Shown here in pieces: positions 16,750-25,651 of a stretch of DNA of 64,000 bases. Each line of letters opens with the position of its first letter. The first letter of the stretch is position 1. Under the pieces are notes generated by a model. It had not been told where the DNA came from and did not search any database. It saw only the letters and a list, made by a program, of their open reading frames with translations. The position numbers and the translations under genes are program-made. The DNA comes from Amphritea opalescens (GTDB taxonomy: Bacteria; Pseudomonadota; Gammaproteobacteria; Pseudomonadales; Balneatricaceae): assembly GCF_003957515.1 (NCBI RefSeq), contig NZ_RQXW01000009.1, positions 1 through 64,000 on the forward strand, read 5' to 3'.

Positions 16750-19422
16750 TTAGCTTACTTGCTGAAGGTTGCTATAGAAGCGGATCTGCAGTGCTTCATG
16801 TTGCAATGTTAAGGGTTGGCACTGCCACTCCAGTTCGAGCTGTTTAAGGTCGTTATTATCGGTTGACGTTTGGCGCTGTTCCAGGGCCTGTTGTAACCGA
16901 TCCATCTGATATTCCATGCGTAGGCTTTGATCCTGTTCGGGTGACTCTAGCCCCAGTAGGATTTCCAATCGAATACAGAGTTGGCGTAATGACTTTTCGG
17001 TGATCGCTAGTAAGTCTTCTATCTCTATCTCGCCGGAGATGTAGGCCAATAAACGTTCGTAGCGGGCGTTGATGCGAGGGCCGAAGTCGTTATCGACCGC
17101 ACCGCACTGCGCCCAAGCCGCTTCAATCTCATCGAGCGCGAGTTGATCGAGCGTGCCATCTTGAATAAAGTTTTCCAACTGATCACATAACGCGATACGG
17201 CTTAACAAGGCTTGATAGGCGGGGCTATCGACCAGTGCTAATGAATCATTCTTTTCGGTGGTTGAATGGGCCGGTTTATGGATTTTCTGCTGTTGGTTGA
17301 GTTTTTCAAACACCAGATTGCAGGCATGACGAAAGGCAGGCCAAAGCTCACGTTCAACGCTATGGAAGGTATTGCCAACCTCTTTCCAGCGTTTCTGCAG
17401 CCTTTTAATGTCGGCCGCTGCGGTGGAGATATTATCTTCCAATAGCAGTTGCTCGGCTTGTTCTAATAAGGCTTTTTTCTCGCCGGCGACCTGATCGCGA
17501 TGGGCTGAAATCTTATGGTCGATCTGCTTTAACAGGGCGTTAAATTCGGTTTGTACTTGACGGCCTGGGGTGCGGTCGACGGGAGCATACTCTTTCCATT
17601 CTCGTTTAGCGGTGCGGCTGACCTGTTCGATCAGTGACCAATCGGCCTGTTCCCAGTCTACTTGTTCGAGGAAATTACTTAACTCGGCGGCCAGATTAAT
17701 CCGCTTTTTGAGATTATCGGTACGCTGTTGTTTCTGCACCCGAAAGTACTGTTCGCAAGGAGAATAGGCTTGATCGGACGCGGCTTTAAAGCGTTGCCAG
17801 ACTTTATGGGAGTGCAGAGGGTCACCGCTATCGAGTGCTTTCCACTGTAACTGCAATGCGTTGATCTGTTTCGCTAGGAGCGGAGGCTCAGTGGTGCTGC
17901 CGATCAGTGCTTCCATCGCTTCGCAGAGTTCTTCCTTCTTCGCTGATACGGCAAACCCTTGCCAGTTTTTCAACTCAATCAGACGGGCGAGTAAGCCTTT
18001 ATAACGTTGCTGCAGCGATTTGGGCAGTGTGCCGTTGAGCTCGCTGAACTGTGCTTCTGCTTTCTGTTCTAATTGGCTCGCACGTTTAATCTGACCCGCG
18101 TCGATCTGTTGCTCTAGCTGATTTAGCAGCTCAGACAGATCTTGATTGCTATGTTGTTGTTCGCGTTTTAGCAGATTAATCTGCTGTACTAGGGTTTCGC
18201 GCTGCTGCTTAAGGTTTTGTAGCGGTTCCGGCGATTTTACATCGTCAGGCCAGTTGAGCTGTTCAGTGAATCGATCAATCTGTTCTAGCTGGCTCAGTAG
18301 CAGGGGCTTCTCTGCGGCCTCAGGCTGTTCGGCGTCCAATAGGGCTATGATGGCCTGTTGGTGTTGCAACCACGTACGACCGGCTTGCTGATAGTGATCA
18401 AAGCGCTGTTTCAGTGGTTTGATAAGAGCGGAGGCTTTGGTTGCATCGATCTCCTGTAGTTCGGTGCAGTTATTGTCCCAGCAACTTTGTTCTGCATCGA
18501 GGTCGGCTTTGCCAAAGAGTTCGCCGGCGATCAGTGATGCGCAGCGGTTAACGGTATCTTCCAGTTTTTGCCGCAATGCAGTTTGTTGCAAGGTTTGGCT
18601 GTGTATCTTTTGCTGTTCAGCCTGTTGCTGCTCGTTTTTGATCTGTTCTGCGCGAAGGGTGCTTTGGCAGCATTCAACCAGATCCTTATAACGCTGATCC
18701 ATGCTGGCATCATGAGCATCTGTTAGTGCCTTCCATTGAAGGCTGAGGGCTTCTAGCTTAGCGCTATACAGGGGAAAGTAAGCGGTTCTACTGAGCTGTT
18801 CAAGGCTGCAGAGGAGTTCCTCTTTACGTAGCAGCAGCTGCTCTTGCTGCCGTGCTTGCTCCTGCTGCTGCTGCTGTTTGTTACGGATAATACGATAAAC
18901 AGTTTTGTCTCGTCCTCTGATGGCCTTGGCGGCCTGCTCTAGCAGTTCAGACGACTCTAGTTTTTCAGCGGCCAATTGACGTAGCTGGGTACAGTTGCCA
19001 TTGACGATGACCGAGATAAGGCTGTGCTGATCATTGATGCGCTGTATCGCTTGCTGTTGTAACTTTGAGTTTTCACTGTTGAGGGCGATATGGGCGAGCA
19101 TATTTTCATCCTGAAGACAGCTGATACACTCATGTTGCTGACTATAGGTATAGCCGGGGTCGAGGATGATTTCACAGATCCGTTTGGCGACGCTGCGCCG
19201 GATATCGGGGTCTTCATCATGGGCTAGAATATCGGATAAAAGGTCTGGTGCGGCAATCTTTTCGACCGCGGCTAAACGGACATCGACACTCTGATCCTGC
19301 CGAGCGAGTCGGGCTAGTACCTCACGATGTTCGGTGTTACCAGGGCTCAAACGGTGCACCGCTCGGATACGAACAGTGGCCTTATTGTGCTGCCAACGGG
19401 GTTTAAAAAACTTTGCAAACAT
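16750..19422 (-). CDS. Large DUF349 domain protein with N-terminal HEAT-like repeats
   Basis: An 890-residue, strongly helical, Gln-rich cytoplasmic protein. Roughly residues 15-100 read as HEAT-like repeats (AVHRLSPGNTEHREVLARLA, then VRLAAVEKIAAPDLLSDILA). The remainder is coiled coil with repeated DUF349 units, seen as Trp-containing stretches such as LQLQWKALDSGDP, KREWKEYAPVDR and RLQKRWKEVGNTF. DUF349 proteins are widespread in gammaproteobacteria and of unknown function. It is convergent with phaB and followed by no linked gene. Confidence 0.85.
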   Translation of the reverse strand: MFAKFFKPRWQHNKATVRIRAVHRLSPGNTEHREVLARLARQDQSVDVRLAAVEKIAAPDLLSDILAHDEDPDIRRSVAKRICEIILDPGYTYSQQHECISCLQDENMLAHIALNSENSKLQQQAIQRINDQHSLISVIVNGNCTQLRQLAAEKLESSELLEQAAKAIRGRDKTVYRIIRNKQQQQQEQARQQEQLLLRKEELLCSLEQLSRTAYFPLYSAKLEALSLQWKALTDAHDASMDQRYKDLVECCQSTLRAEQIKNEQQQAEQQKIHSQTLQQTALRQKLEDTVNRCASLIAGELFGKADLDAEQSCWDNNCTELQEIDATKASALIKPLKQRFDHYQQAGRTWLQHQQAIIALLDAEQPEAAEKPLLLSQLEQIDRFTEQLNWPDDVKSPEPLQNLKQQRETLVQQINLLKREQQHSNQDLSELLNQLEQQIDAGQIKRASQLEQKAEAQFSELNGTLPKSLQQRYKGLLARLIELKNWQGFAVSAKKEELCEAMEALIGSTTEPPLLAKQINALQLQWKALDSGDPLHSHKVWQRFKAASDQAYSPCEQYFRVQKQQRTDNLKKRINLAAELSNFLEQVDWEQADWSLIEQVSRTAKREWKEYAPVDRTPGRQVQTEFNALLKQIDHKISAHRDQVAGEKKALLEQAEQLLLEDNISTAAADIKRLQKRWKEVGNTFHSVERELWPAFRHACNLVFEKLNQQQKIHKPAHSTTEKNDSLALVDSPAYQALLSRIALCDQLENFIQDGTLDQLALDEIEAAWAQCGAVDNDFGPRINARYERLLAYISGEIEIEDLLAITEKSLRQLCIRLEILLGLESPEQDQSLRMEYQMDRLQQALEQRQTSTDNNDLKQLELEWQCQPLTLQHEALQIRFYSNLQQVS

Positions 19423-19601
19423 TACATCGATCCTGCAAGGGCCACTCTATAAAAGCAGTACTGGTGGCAAAAGCCCGTATTCTACCGGCGTTTAGCGGTA
19501 CAGGAAAAGCCTTGACAGAAAAGAAAAAATGTCTCTGTCAGGCGACATTGAAGGCGGTTTGCCTGTCTGTGGGGCTTTACGGTCATTTATCGACGTAAAT
19601 T

Positions 19602-20036
19602 TTATTTATTCTTATTGATGATTTCGACGTCCCCTTCTACGTAAACCCAATGATTGTCCTCTTTTCGGAAATATGAGCGCTCGTGAAGGTCGGCTTTTTG
19701 TTCACTGGTTTCAAAATGGGCGATAAATTCCACCACGCCTTCTTGATCATCCGGCTGGCCAGCTTCGGTATTTAGGATCTTGAGGCCGGTCCAGGTGGTC
19801 GCTTTAATCTGTTCGGCCATCAGCGCGGCATCATCGGGATCGCGTTGCTCAACGGCGGTGCTGCTGATTAGATAATCAACGGCGCCAAGCACAAAGGCGG
19901 TGTACCGCGAACGCATCAGCGCCTCGGCGGTGGCGGCGGGTTTATGTCCCTCTATTGCGGCTTCACAGCAGAATGAAAATGGCTTATTTGAGCCACAAGG
20001 GCAGGTAAGCGTGGTATCTTTATGGTTATGAAGCAT
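19602..20036 (-). CDS. ychJ: YchJ family SEC-C motif protein (UPF0225)
   Basis: 144 residues with a zinc-binding SEC-C motif at the N-terminus (CPCGSNKPFSFCC) and the YchJ-family NTF2-like middle (EALMRSRYTAFVLGAVDYL, later 'VEFIAHFETSEQKADLHERS'). E. coli YchJ has two SEC-C motifs; here only the N-terminal one is present. The function is not known. It is transcribed away from exonuclease I with a 113-bp gap. Confidence 0.9.
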   Translation of the reverse strand: MLHNHKDTTLTCPCGSNKPFSFCCEAAIEGHKPAATAEALMRSRYTAFVLGAVDYLISSTAVEQRDPDDAALMAEQIKATTWTGLKILNTEAGQPDDQEGVVEFIAHFETSEQKADLHERSYFRKEDNHWVYVEGDVEIINKNK

Positions 20037-20149
20037 GTGGGCTCCGGCTTAGATAGAAATCGACTATTGATAGGCTATTATAAGGGGCACAGAAATGAAA
20101 CCTATTGATCAAAAGCATTAACCGGTTAACCGGTGCAAAGGCGAATAGA

Positions 20150-21610
20150 ATGGCGGCATCAGCAACACCTACCTTTTTTTGGCATGACTATGAAACCTCT
20201 GGGGCGGACACTAAGCGAGATAGGCCGTTACAGTTTGCGGGTATTCGCACCGACCAAGACTTGAATATCATCGAAGAGCCTGTGATGTTTTATTGCAAGC
20301 CGGCAGAAGATCTACTGCCACATCCTCAGGCCTGTTTGATTACGGGGATTACACCGCAAAAAGCGCTGCAGGAAGGGTATTGTGAAGCGGAGTTTATCGC
20401 GCTGGTGCATGAGCAGCTAGCGCGGCCCGACACCTGCGGCGTGGGTTATAACAGTATTCGTTTTGATGACGAGATTACCCGTTATTCGCTGTACCGTAAT
20501 TTTTACGACCCCTATGGCCGAGAGTATCAAAATGGCTGCTCCCGCTGGGATATTATCGATATGCTGCGGCTGACCCGGGCGCTCCGGCCTGAGGGCATTG
20601 AGTGGCCGGTCTATGAAGATGGTCGTCCGAGTATGCGTTTGGAAGACCTAACCAAAGCGAATGGTATTGATCATGGCAATGCCCATGATGCCTTGGCCGA
20701 TGTCTATGCCACCATTGCGATGGCTCGGCTGGTGAAAGAGCGGCAACCCAAATTGTATCAATATGCGTTGAATAACCGCGATAAGCGCACAATACAGGGC
20801 ATGCTCGATGTGATGAGTATGAAGCCTGTGCTGCATATCTCCTCTATGTACCCCTCTGAGTGGGGTAATGCCGCGGTGGTGGCACCGCTTGCACAGCATC
20901 CGGTGAATAAAAATGCCGTTTTAGCCTTTGACCTGCGCTGTGATCCAACGCCACTGTTAACCTTGCCGGCGGATGAAGTACGCCGCTTGATCTACACCCG
21001 CACTGAAGATCTTGCCGAAGGGGAGCAGCGTATCCCTCTGAAACAGATACATACCAATAAGTCCCCCGTTATCGCCCCTGCGTCGATGTTAACGGCGGTA
21101 GAGGCGGAGCGCTTGAATATCTCTGGCGATCTTTGTCGTACTCATTTGGGCATGTTGCGTCATAGTCCCGATCTGAAGCAAAAGTTGGCGGAGGTTTTCT
21201 CCGTCAGTGATTTTGAGGAGGATTTCGATCCCGATCATATGCTTTATAGTGGCGGATTCTTCGGCGATGCCGATAAAAAGAATATGGATATCATCAGACA
21301 TACGCCGGCAGACGAGCTAGGGACACTCGACTTAGCGTTTCAAGATGGCCGCTTGGAGGAGATGTTCCTGCGCTATCGTGCCCGCAACTATCCGTTCAGT
21401 CTGAATGACGAGGAGCGGGCACGTTGGGAAGAGTTCCGCCATCTGCGCTTACTCGGGCCGAATAATGGTGGCCATCTCACCATGACCGAGCTCTTTAGCC
21501 AGTTGAATGAGTTGTATCAAAAACCAGATCTGTCTGCGGCCCATAAAGAGATCCTTGAAGAGTTAGCGCTGTATGCTGAAGCGATCTATCCCTTGGATGA
21601 GGTGTATTGA
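20150..21610 (+). CDS. sbcB: Exodeoxyribonuclease I
   Basis: 3'-5' single-strand DNA exonuclease acting in mismatch repair and recombination. 486 residues. The DEDDh nuclease core is visible: FFWHDYETSG (Exo I, with Asp and Glu), GYNSIRFDDE (Exo II) and HGNAHDALADVYATIAMA (Exo III, with His and Asp). The C-terminal SH3-like and helical domain carries 'RARNYPFSLNDEERARWEEF'. The ATG at MAASATPTFFWHD is chosen over an upstream TTG; AAAGG lies 8 bases before it. It is followed by a small exported protein with a one-base overlap. Confidence 0.95.
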   Translation: MAASATPTFFWHDYETSGADTKRDRPLQFAGIRTDQDLNIIEEPVMFYCKPAEDLLPHPQACLITGITPQKALQEGYCEAEFIALVHEQLARPDTCGVGYNSIRFDDEITRYSLYRNFYDPYGREYQNGCSRWDIIDMLRLTRALRPEGIEWPVYEDGRPSMRLEDLTKANGIDHGNAHDALADVYATIAMARLVKERQPKLYQYALNNRDKRTIQGMLDVMSMKPVLHISSMYPSEWGNAAVVAPLAQHPVNKNAVLAFDLRCDPTPLLTLPADEVRRLIYTRTEDLAEGEQRIPLKQIHTNKSPVIAPASMLTAVEAERLNISGDLCRTHLGMLRHSPDLKQKLAEVFSVSDFEEDFDPDHMLYSGGFFGDADKKNMDIIRHTPADELGTLDLAFQDGRLEEMFLRYRARNYPFSLNDEERARWEEFRHLRLLGPNNGGHLTMTELFSQLNELYQKPDLSAAHKEILEELALYAEAIYPLDEVY

Positions 21611-22107
21611 TGAGCCAATCTATTAGCGCAGTATCGTTAGGCTTGATCGCGTGGACGATCAGCTTGACGGTGATGGCTGATAGAAAAGAGGATCTGGTCG
21701 ATCCGATTGGCTATGAGGTGGTTCAGCCAGCGGGGGATATCGATCTGCCCGTGGATCCGAAAACCGTGTATGAATATAAACGGCGCGGCTATGTTGATAG
21801 CGAACCGATGACGGAAATTAAGCCATATGTGCTGCCCGACCGGCAGCTACCGCCGCCCACTGTCGTGCCTTATAGTGAACCGGAACCGGTTGAGCGGATA
21901 GTCAGTGTGGAAAAAAAGGCCCCGCCATTGACGGGTGAAGATAAGATCTTTGCACAGATTGAACGGGATCAATTGGAGATTCAATGTGCGTTGGACGATA
22001 CCCTTGAGCAGTGTGAAGGGGTTGAGATCGTCCAACCGAAAGAAGAAACAAAACCCCGCTCACGCAGGGTTATCGAACGTCAGATTCAGGCGTCTGGGAC
22101 AAACTGA
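21610..22107 (+). CDS. Small exported proline-rich protein, unknown
   Basis: 165 residues that I do not recognise. An N-terminal hydrophobic segment (AVSLGLIAWTISLTVMA) suggests a signal peptide with cleavage before DRKED. The mature part is charged and Pro-rich (YVLPDRQLPPPTVVPYSEPEP) and has two cysteines 12 residues apart in 'QCALDDTLEQC' that could form a disulfide. The start codon overlaps the sbcB stop (TGATG), so the two are translationally coupled. The 3' end overlaps the convergent M16 peptidase gene by 22 bp. Confidence 0.7.
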   Translation: MSQSISAVSLGLIAWTISLTVMADRKEDLVDPIGYEVVQPAGDIDLPVDPKTVYEYKRRGYVDSEPMTEIKPYVLPDRQLPPPTVVPYSEPEPVERIVSVEKKAPPLTGEDKIFAQIERDQLEIQCALDDTLEQCEGVEIVQPKEETKPRSRRVIERQIQASGTN

Positions 22108-24929
22108 TTAGCCTGTTTGAGATTGGCGATCTCGCTATCACATATTTTATCAAGCGCCTGTTTATCGACCCCTTGACGGTGTTGTTCACCAAAGGAGCGA
22201 ACGGTGAGCCGGCGTAGTGGTAGTTGGGCGTAGCACTTGTGTAAATCCTCTAGTGTTAGCGCCTCAATAGCGCGGGTGAGCTGCTCGCGACTATCAAAGT
22301 TCAGCTCCCCTCGATCAATCTCCTGCCAATACCGCTCGCTCAGTTCGCCCATACGATTCTCTTTACGGTTGATGCGGGAGATCAAGCTTCGTTTAAAGGC
22401 ATTGAGTTGCGATGCATCCATCGTCGCTAAGGTGGTTCCCGTCGAGTCGATAAATTGATTAATCTGCTTTTCCAACCCCAATGGGTTGGTATTCGGTGAT
22501 TGAATCACAAAAGCCAATCCAGGGGCTTTACGCATGGGGAGAGAGGTTTCGAACACAACATAACCTAGCTGCTGCTCTGTCCGCAGGCTGCTGTAAAATG
22601 GCGCCGATAGCATTTCGCCTAGCAGGGCGTATTCGGCCCGGGTCTGGGTGCTGCTGTTCTCACCTTGAAAATAGACGCTGATGGCTGAATCGTTATGATC
22701 CAAGGGCAGTGTTTGTGTTAGCTCGGTATTGGATTGTAATCGAATGACCGGCAACGTATTGCTGTTATGGAAGGCTTTCTCTGATGGTAGGCCCGCTTCG
22801 ACGGTTTGGGCCATCTCTAGAGCGTCCGCCTGAGTAAGGTTGCCGTGTGCCAGCATCCGTACTTCGACCTGATTAAGAAGTTTAGGCACAAAGGTATGTA
22901 ATGTTTCTAGGGTAACGCCATCTAAGGCCGCCAGCTTTTTGTCGGTGCTCCAGCTCTGCAGCAACAGGTTATAGACTTCGCCGATGGCTTGGTTGAAGGG
23001 TTTGTCTTTACGGCTGTTCTCTAGCTCTTGGGTATACTTCTCTTTGATGCGGGCAAAGTTATCTTCGTCAAACTGAGCCTGCTGTAGGCTGGAGATGACC
23101 TGTTTTAGCAGCTTCTGCTGCTTATCATCATAGCCGGAGATACGCACACTTAGGCCACGCATATGGGGATAGATACGGGTACTTAACCCTGCAAGGGAAG
23201 CATCGTAGAGCGTTTCGTTGAGCTGGTCATTGATCAGCTTTGTATACAGCGAAGTCATCACGGCGTTTTCTGCCGTTTGGTTTGCCTGTGGCGAAATAAT
23301 GGAAAAGAAGAAGTCGGCTTTTGGCAGTTTAAAAATAGAGTCCTGTTTGTGCCAAAGGGAGAATCCTCCCTGCTGCAGAATCCGTTCGGGATGTTGCTGC
23401 TCATGCTCAATCGGTTTAAGCGTAAAGCGTTCTGCAATATAGGGGTTGAGTTGACGAATCTGTAAGGCGGCAACCGCTTTCGGCTGGCGCCACTGTTTGA
23501 GACGGTCGGCATCGATAGAGGTGACGCTATACTCCGCCTTGAACCAAGGGTCTTGCTGATCGGTTTCGACGTTTTTAGCCTGTAAGGTGATCAAAAGGTT
23601 ATCCGGTGTCATCTGCTCCAGAATATTGTTGATCAGTGCGGGATTAAATTTCTCCATCAGATAATCGGCACTGATCACCGCATCGGCGGGGTAGAGTTGC
23701 AAGTTGTGCGATAGTCGCGTGACCTCATGGATCGGTTCAGACTGCTCTTTGAAGCGAAAGCTGATCTCGCTTAGTTTCTGCTCTTCTTGATAAAGTTCGG
23801 CGGAAACCCCTCGTTGTTTCAATAACTGAATGGCGGCGAAAGTCGTTTCGATCACTTCATTATAGTTTTTCAGCCCGTCATCGGTGAGCGAAATGGAGAG
23901 TTCAATCGATGATTGGTCAGGCAGGTCGGTGCCTCGGTAAGCACTTAGACTATTCACCCAACCTTTTGCTTTGAGAGTCGAGAACAGACTACCTTTACCC
24001 TCATAGCCAAGCATAGAGGCGATATAATGGGCCGGTTTTTCGCGATAGTATTCACGGGTGGCTTGTATTGGGAAGGTCAAGGTTAACTGTTGTAGATCTT
24101 TCAGCGTTTTAATATTTTGCTGTTGTGGCAGGTGCTGATAGAGCGGCACAGCGGTGATGAATGGCGTGGCGTGACGATTTTCGACGGGAGAAAATTTGGC
24201 TTCAACCAGTGCTTTTAATTCGGTCACAGAGGCTTTACCCAATACCACCAGAGACATCAGATTGGCAGAGTAGTAGCGTTGATAGAAATCGATTAGATCA
24301 TCTCTCAGTTTGCCCTGTTTATTCGATAGGGTGGCTAAACTGCCGACAGCAAACCGACTCATGCTGTGCTCTGGGTTAATCAGATGCTTGCCCGCAGAAT
24401 AGCCTCGACGACCATCGTCCCGCAGTTTGGATTGATATTCAGAGTTGACCGCATGACGTTCACGATCGACATAGTCTTCAGCGAACAGAGGGTCGATAAA
24501 AAAATGTGAAAAACGGTCGAGAGCAGGTTCTAATTGATCAGCTTTAATATCGAAGAAGTAATTGGTGTTTTCAAAGGCGGTAAAGGCGTTGTGGCTGCCC
24601 CCATGGTTGCTGATATATTCTTGATAACTGCCTGCTTCGGGGTATTTTTCAGTGCCGAGAAAAAGCATGTGCTCAAGAAAGTGGGCCAGCCCTAGACGGT
24701 TTTCCGGATTAGCATTTGAGCCGACATCAACATTCATCGAGGCGGCGGCTTTATCGGTACTGGGATCGGAGATGACCAACACCTGCATCTGGTTAGGTAG
24801 GGTAAAGGTTAGATAATCTCGCTGATCGGTGGGGCTTTTGATAACGGCGGCATAAGCGGCGTTAGAGGTCAAAAATAACAGCAGTAGAAGGGTGTAGATG
24901 ATATTTTTGTTATGTACTGTATCTCGCAT
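22086..24929 (-). CDS. ptrA: Insulinase-like M16 metallopeptidase (pitrilysin/protease III type)
   Basis: Exported zinc protease of 947 residues. It has a signal peptide (IIYTLLLLLFLTSNAAYAA), the inverted zinc site HFLEH at residues 83-87, and the distal Glu in ERHAVNSEYQS. The four M16 half-domains follow, with the substrate-binding R/Y motif region 'SLRTEQQLGYVVFETSLPMR' near the C-terminus. The length fits pitrilysin (about 960). It likely degrades peptides in the periplasm. It is monocistronic and convergent with the small exported protein gene. Confidence 0.93.
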   Translation of the reverse strand: MRDTVHNKNIIYTLLLLLFLTSNAAYAAVIKSPTDQRDYLTFTLPNQMQVLVISDPSTDKAAASMNVDVGSNANPENRLGLAHFLEHMLFLGTEKYPEAGSYQEYISNHGGSHNAFTAFENTNYFFDIKADQLEPALDRFSHFFIDPLFAEDYVDRERHAVNSEYQSKLRDDGRRGYSAGKHLINPEHSMSRFAVGSLATLSNKQGKLRDDLIDFYQRYYSANLMSLVVLGKASVTELKALVEAKFSPVENRHATPFITAVPLYQHLPQQQNIKTLKDLQQLTLTFPIQATREYYREKPAHYIASMLGYEGKGSLFSTLKAKGWVNSLSAYRGTDLPDQSSIELSISLTDDGLKNYNEVIETTFAAIQLLKQRGVSAELYQEEQKLSEISFRFKEQSEPIHEVTRLSHNLQLYPADAVISADYLMEKFNPALINNILEQMTPDNLLITLQAKNVETDQQDPWFKAEYSVTSIDADRLKQWRQPKAVAALQIRQLNPYIAERFTLKPIEHEQQHPERILQQGGFSLWHKQDSIFKLPKADFFFSIISPQANQTAENAVMTSLYTKLINDQLNETLYDASLAGLSTRIYPHMRGLSVRISGYDDKQQKLLKQVISSLQQAQFDEDNFARIKEKYTQELENSRKDKPFNQAIGEVYNLLLQSWSTDKKLAALDGVTLETLHTFVPKLLNQVEVRMLAHGNLTQADALEMAQTVEAGLPSEKAFHNSNTLPVIRLQSNTELTQTLPLDHNDSAISVYFQGENSSTQTRAEYALLGEMLSAPFYSSLRTEQQLGYVVFETSLPMRKAPGLAFVIQSPNTNPLGLEKQINQFIDSTGTTLATMDASQLNAFKRSLISRINRKENRMGELSERYWQEIDRGELNFDSREQLTRAIEALTLEDLHKCYAQLPLRRLTVRSFGEQHRQGVDKQALDKICDSEIANLKQANQFVPDA

Positions 24930-25255
24930 GCACTCAAGCCTCTGGATGTTAAGCGGTTATTTCAAAACCCTGATAATGGCCAATGTAAGGGGTTATCTCT
25001 CTTTTCTATAGCAACTGGCCGTTTTTGGATACTGTGTTATCAAAAACTTTATTGGTCGCCCTGCGATTTTTTGTTCAGGGGTTCCTGTTATATATCATTG
25101 CTATCTGCTTATATATAGTCAGTGGTAACCAATCAGGAGATTGGACAGAGATTTTCGGTGTCAGTTCGATTGTTTCTCTATTACCTCGGGATGTTTTACA
25201 ATTGCGCTGTAAGTTTTTGTTGTTATAACTATTTTTCACTTGGTGGATGGATTCT
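24930..25255. other. Intergenic region between ptrA and the DUF6394 gene
   Basis: 326 bp containing the divergent promoters. An open frame on the plus strand (25025-25228, TTG start, one hydrophobic segment) has no convincing ribosome site and is not annotated as a gene. No clear repeat or regulatory site was recognised. Confidence 0.5.
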
Positions 25256-25639
25256 ATGAATCGCGAAAAGGTGATTTACGCTTTCTTTATTGTGCTTGCC
25301 TTAACCATGAACTTTGGTTTTTTCATTGGTGAAATGGATGATCCAACACATCATAATGTGTATGAGTTTTTTGCCGCCATCGTTATTAGCATCGTCTGTA
25401 CCGTGCTGAAGTTTGGTGACCGGACTCATTTGGGTGCGTTGATGTTGGCAACCAGTTTGGTGGCCGATCTTCAGTTAGTGATTGCGGCGATGATCTGGGG
25501 TTATGGCGCCCAGTTATCGGCGAATGGGGTAACGACCGAAATGTTCAGCAGTGTGATCTCGATGTCGGGTGGAGCGCTATTGGCCAATATCGTATCGGTG
25601 ATTCTGCTTATGGTTGAGACCGTCGTCGTGCGCCGTTAA
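25256..25639 (+). CDS. DUF6394 family membrane protein
   Basis: 127 residues with about four hydrophobic segments (VIYAFFIVLALTMNFGFFIG, AAIVISIVCTVLKFG, a central one, and ANIVSVILLMVETVVV). I assign it to DUF6394 from memory of similar proteins found next to K+-channel genes. The role is unknown. It is 12 bp upstream of the RCK channel gene, so the two proteins may work together. An ATG three codons earlier is an alternative start; GGATGG precedes the chosen one. Confidence 0.7.
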   Translation: MNREKVIYAFFIVLALTMNFGFFIGEMDDPTHHNVYEFFAAIVISIVCTVLKFGDRTHLGALMLATSLVADLQLVIAAMIWGYGAQLSANGVTTEMFSSVISMSGGALLANIVSVILLMVETVVVRR

Positions 25640-25651
25640 GCGGCCTGCGTT

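Noticed and set aside
25025-25228. 67-codon plus-strand frame with one hydrophobic stretch before the DUF6394 gene
   Set aside because: Starts with TTG, no ribosome site, and AT-rich intergenic DNA readily gives hydrophobic frames. It is kept only as a remark.
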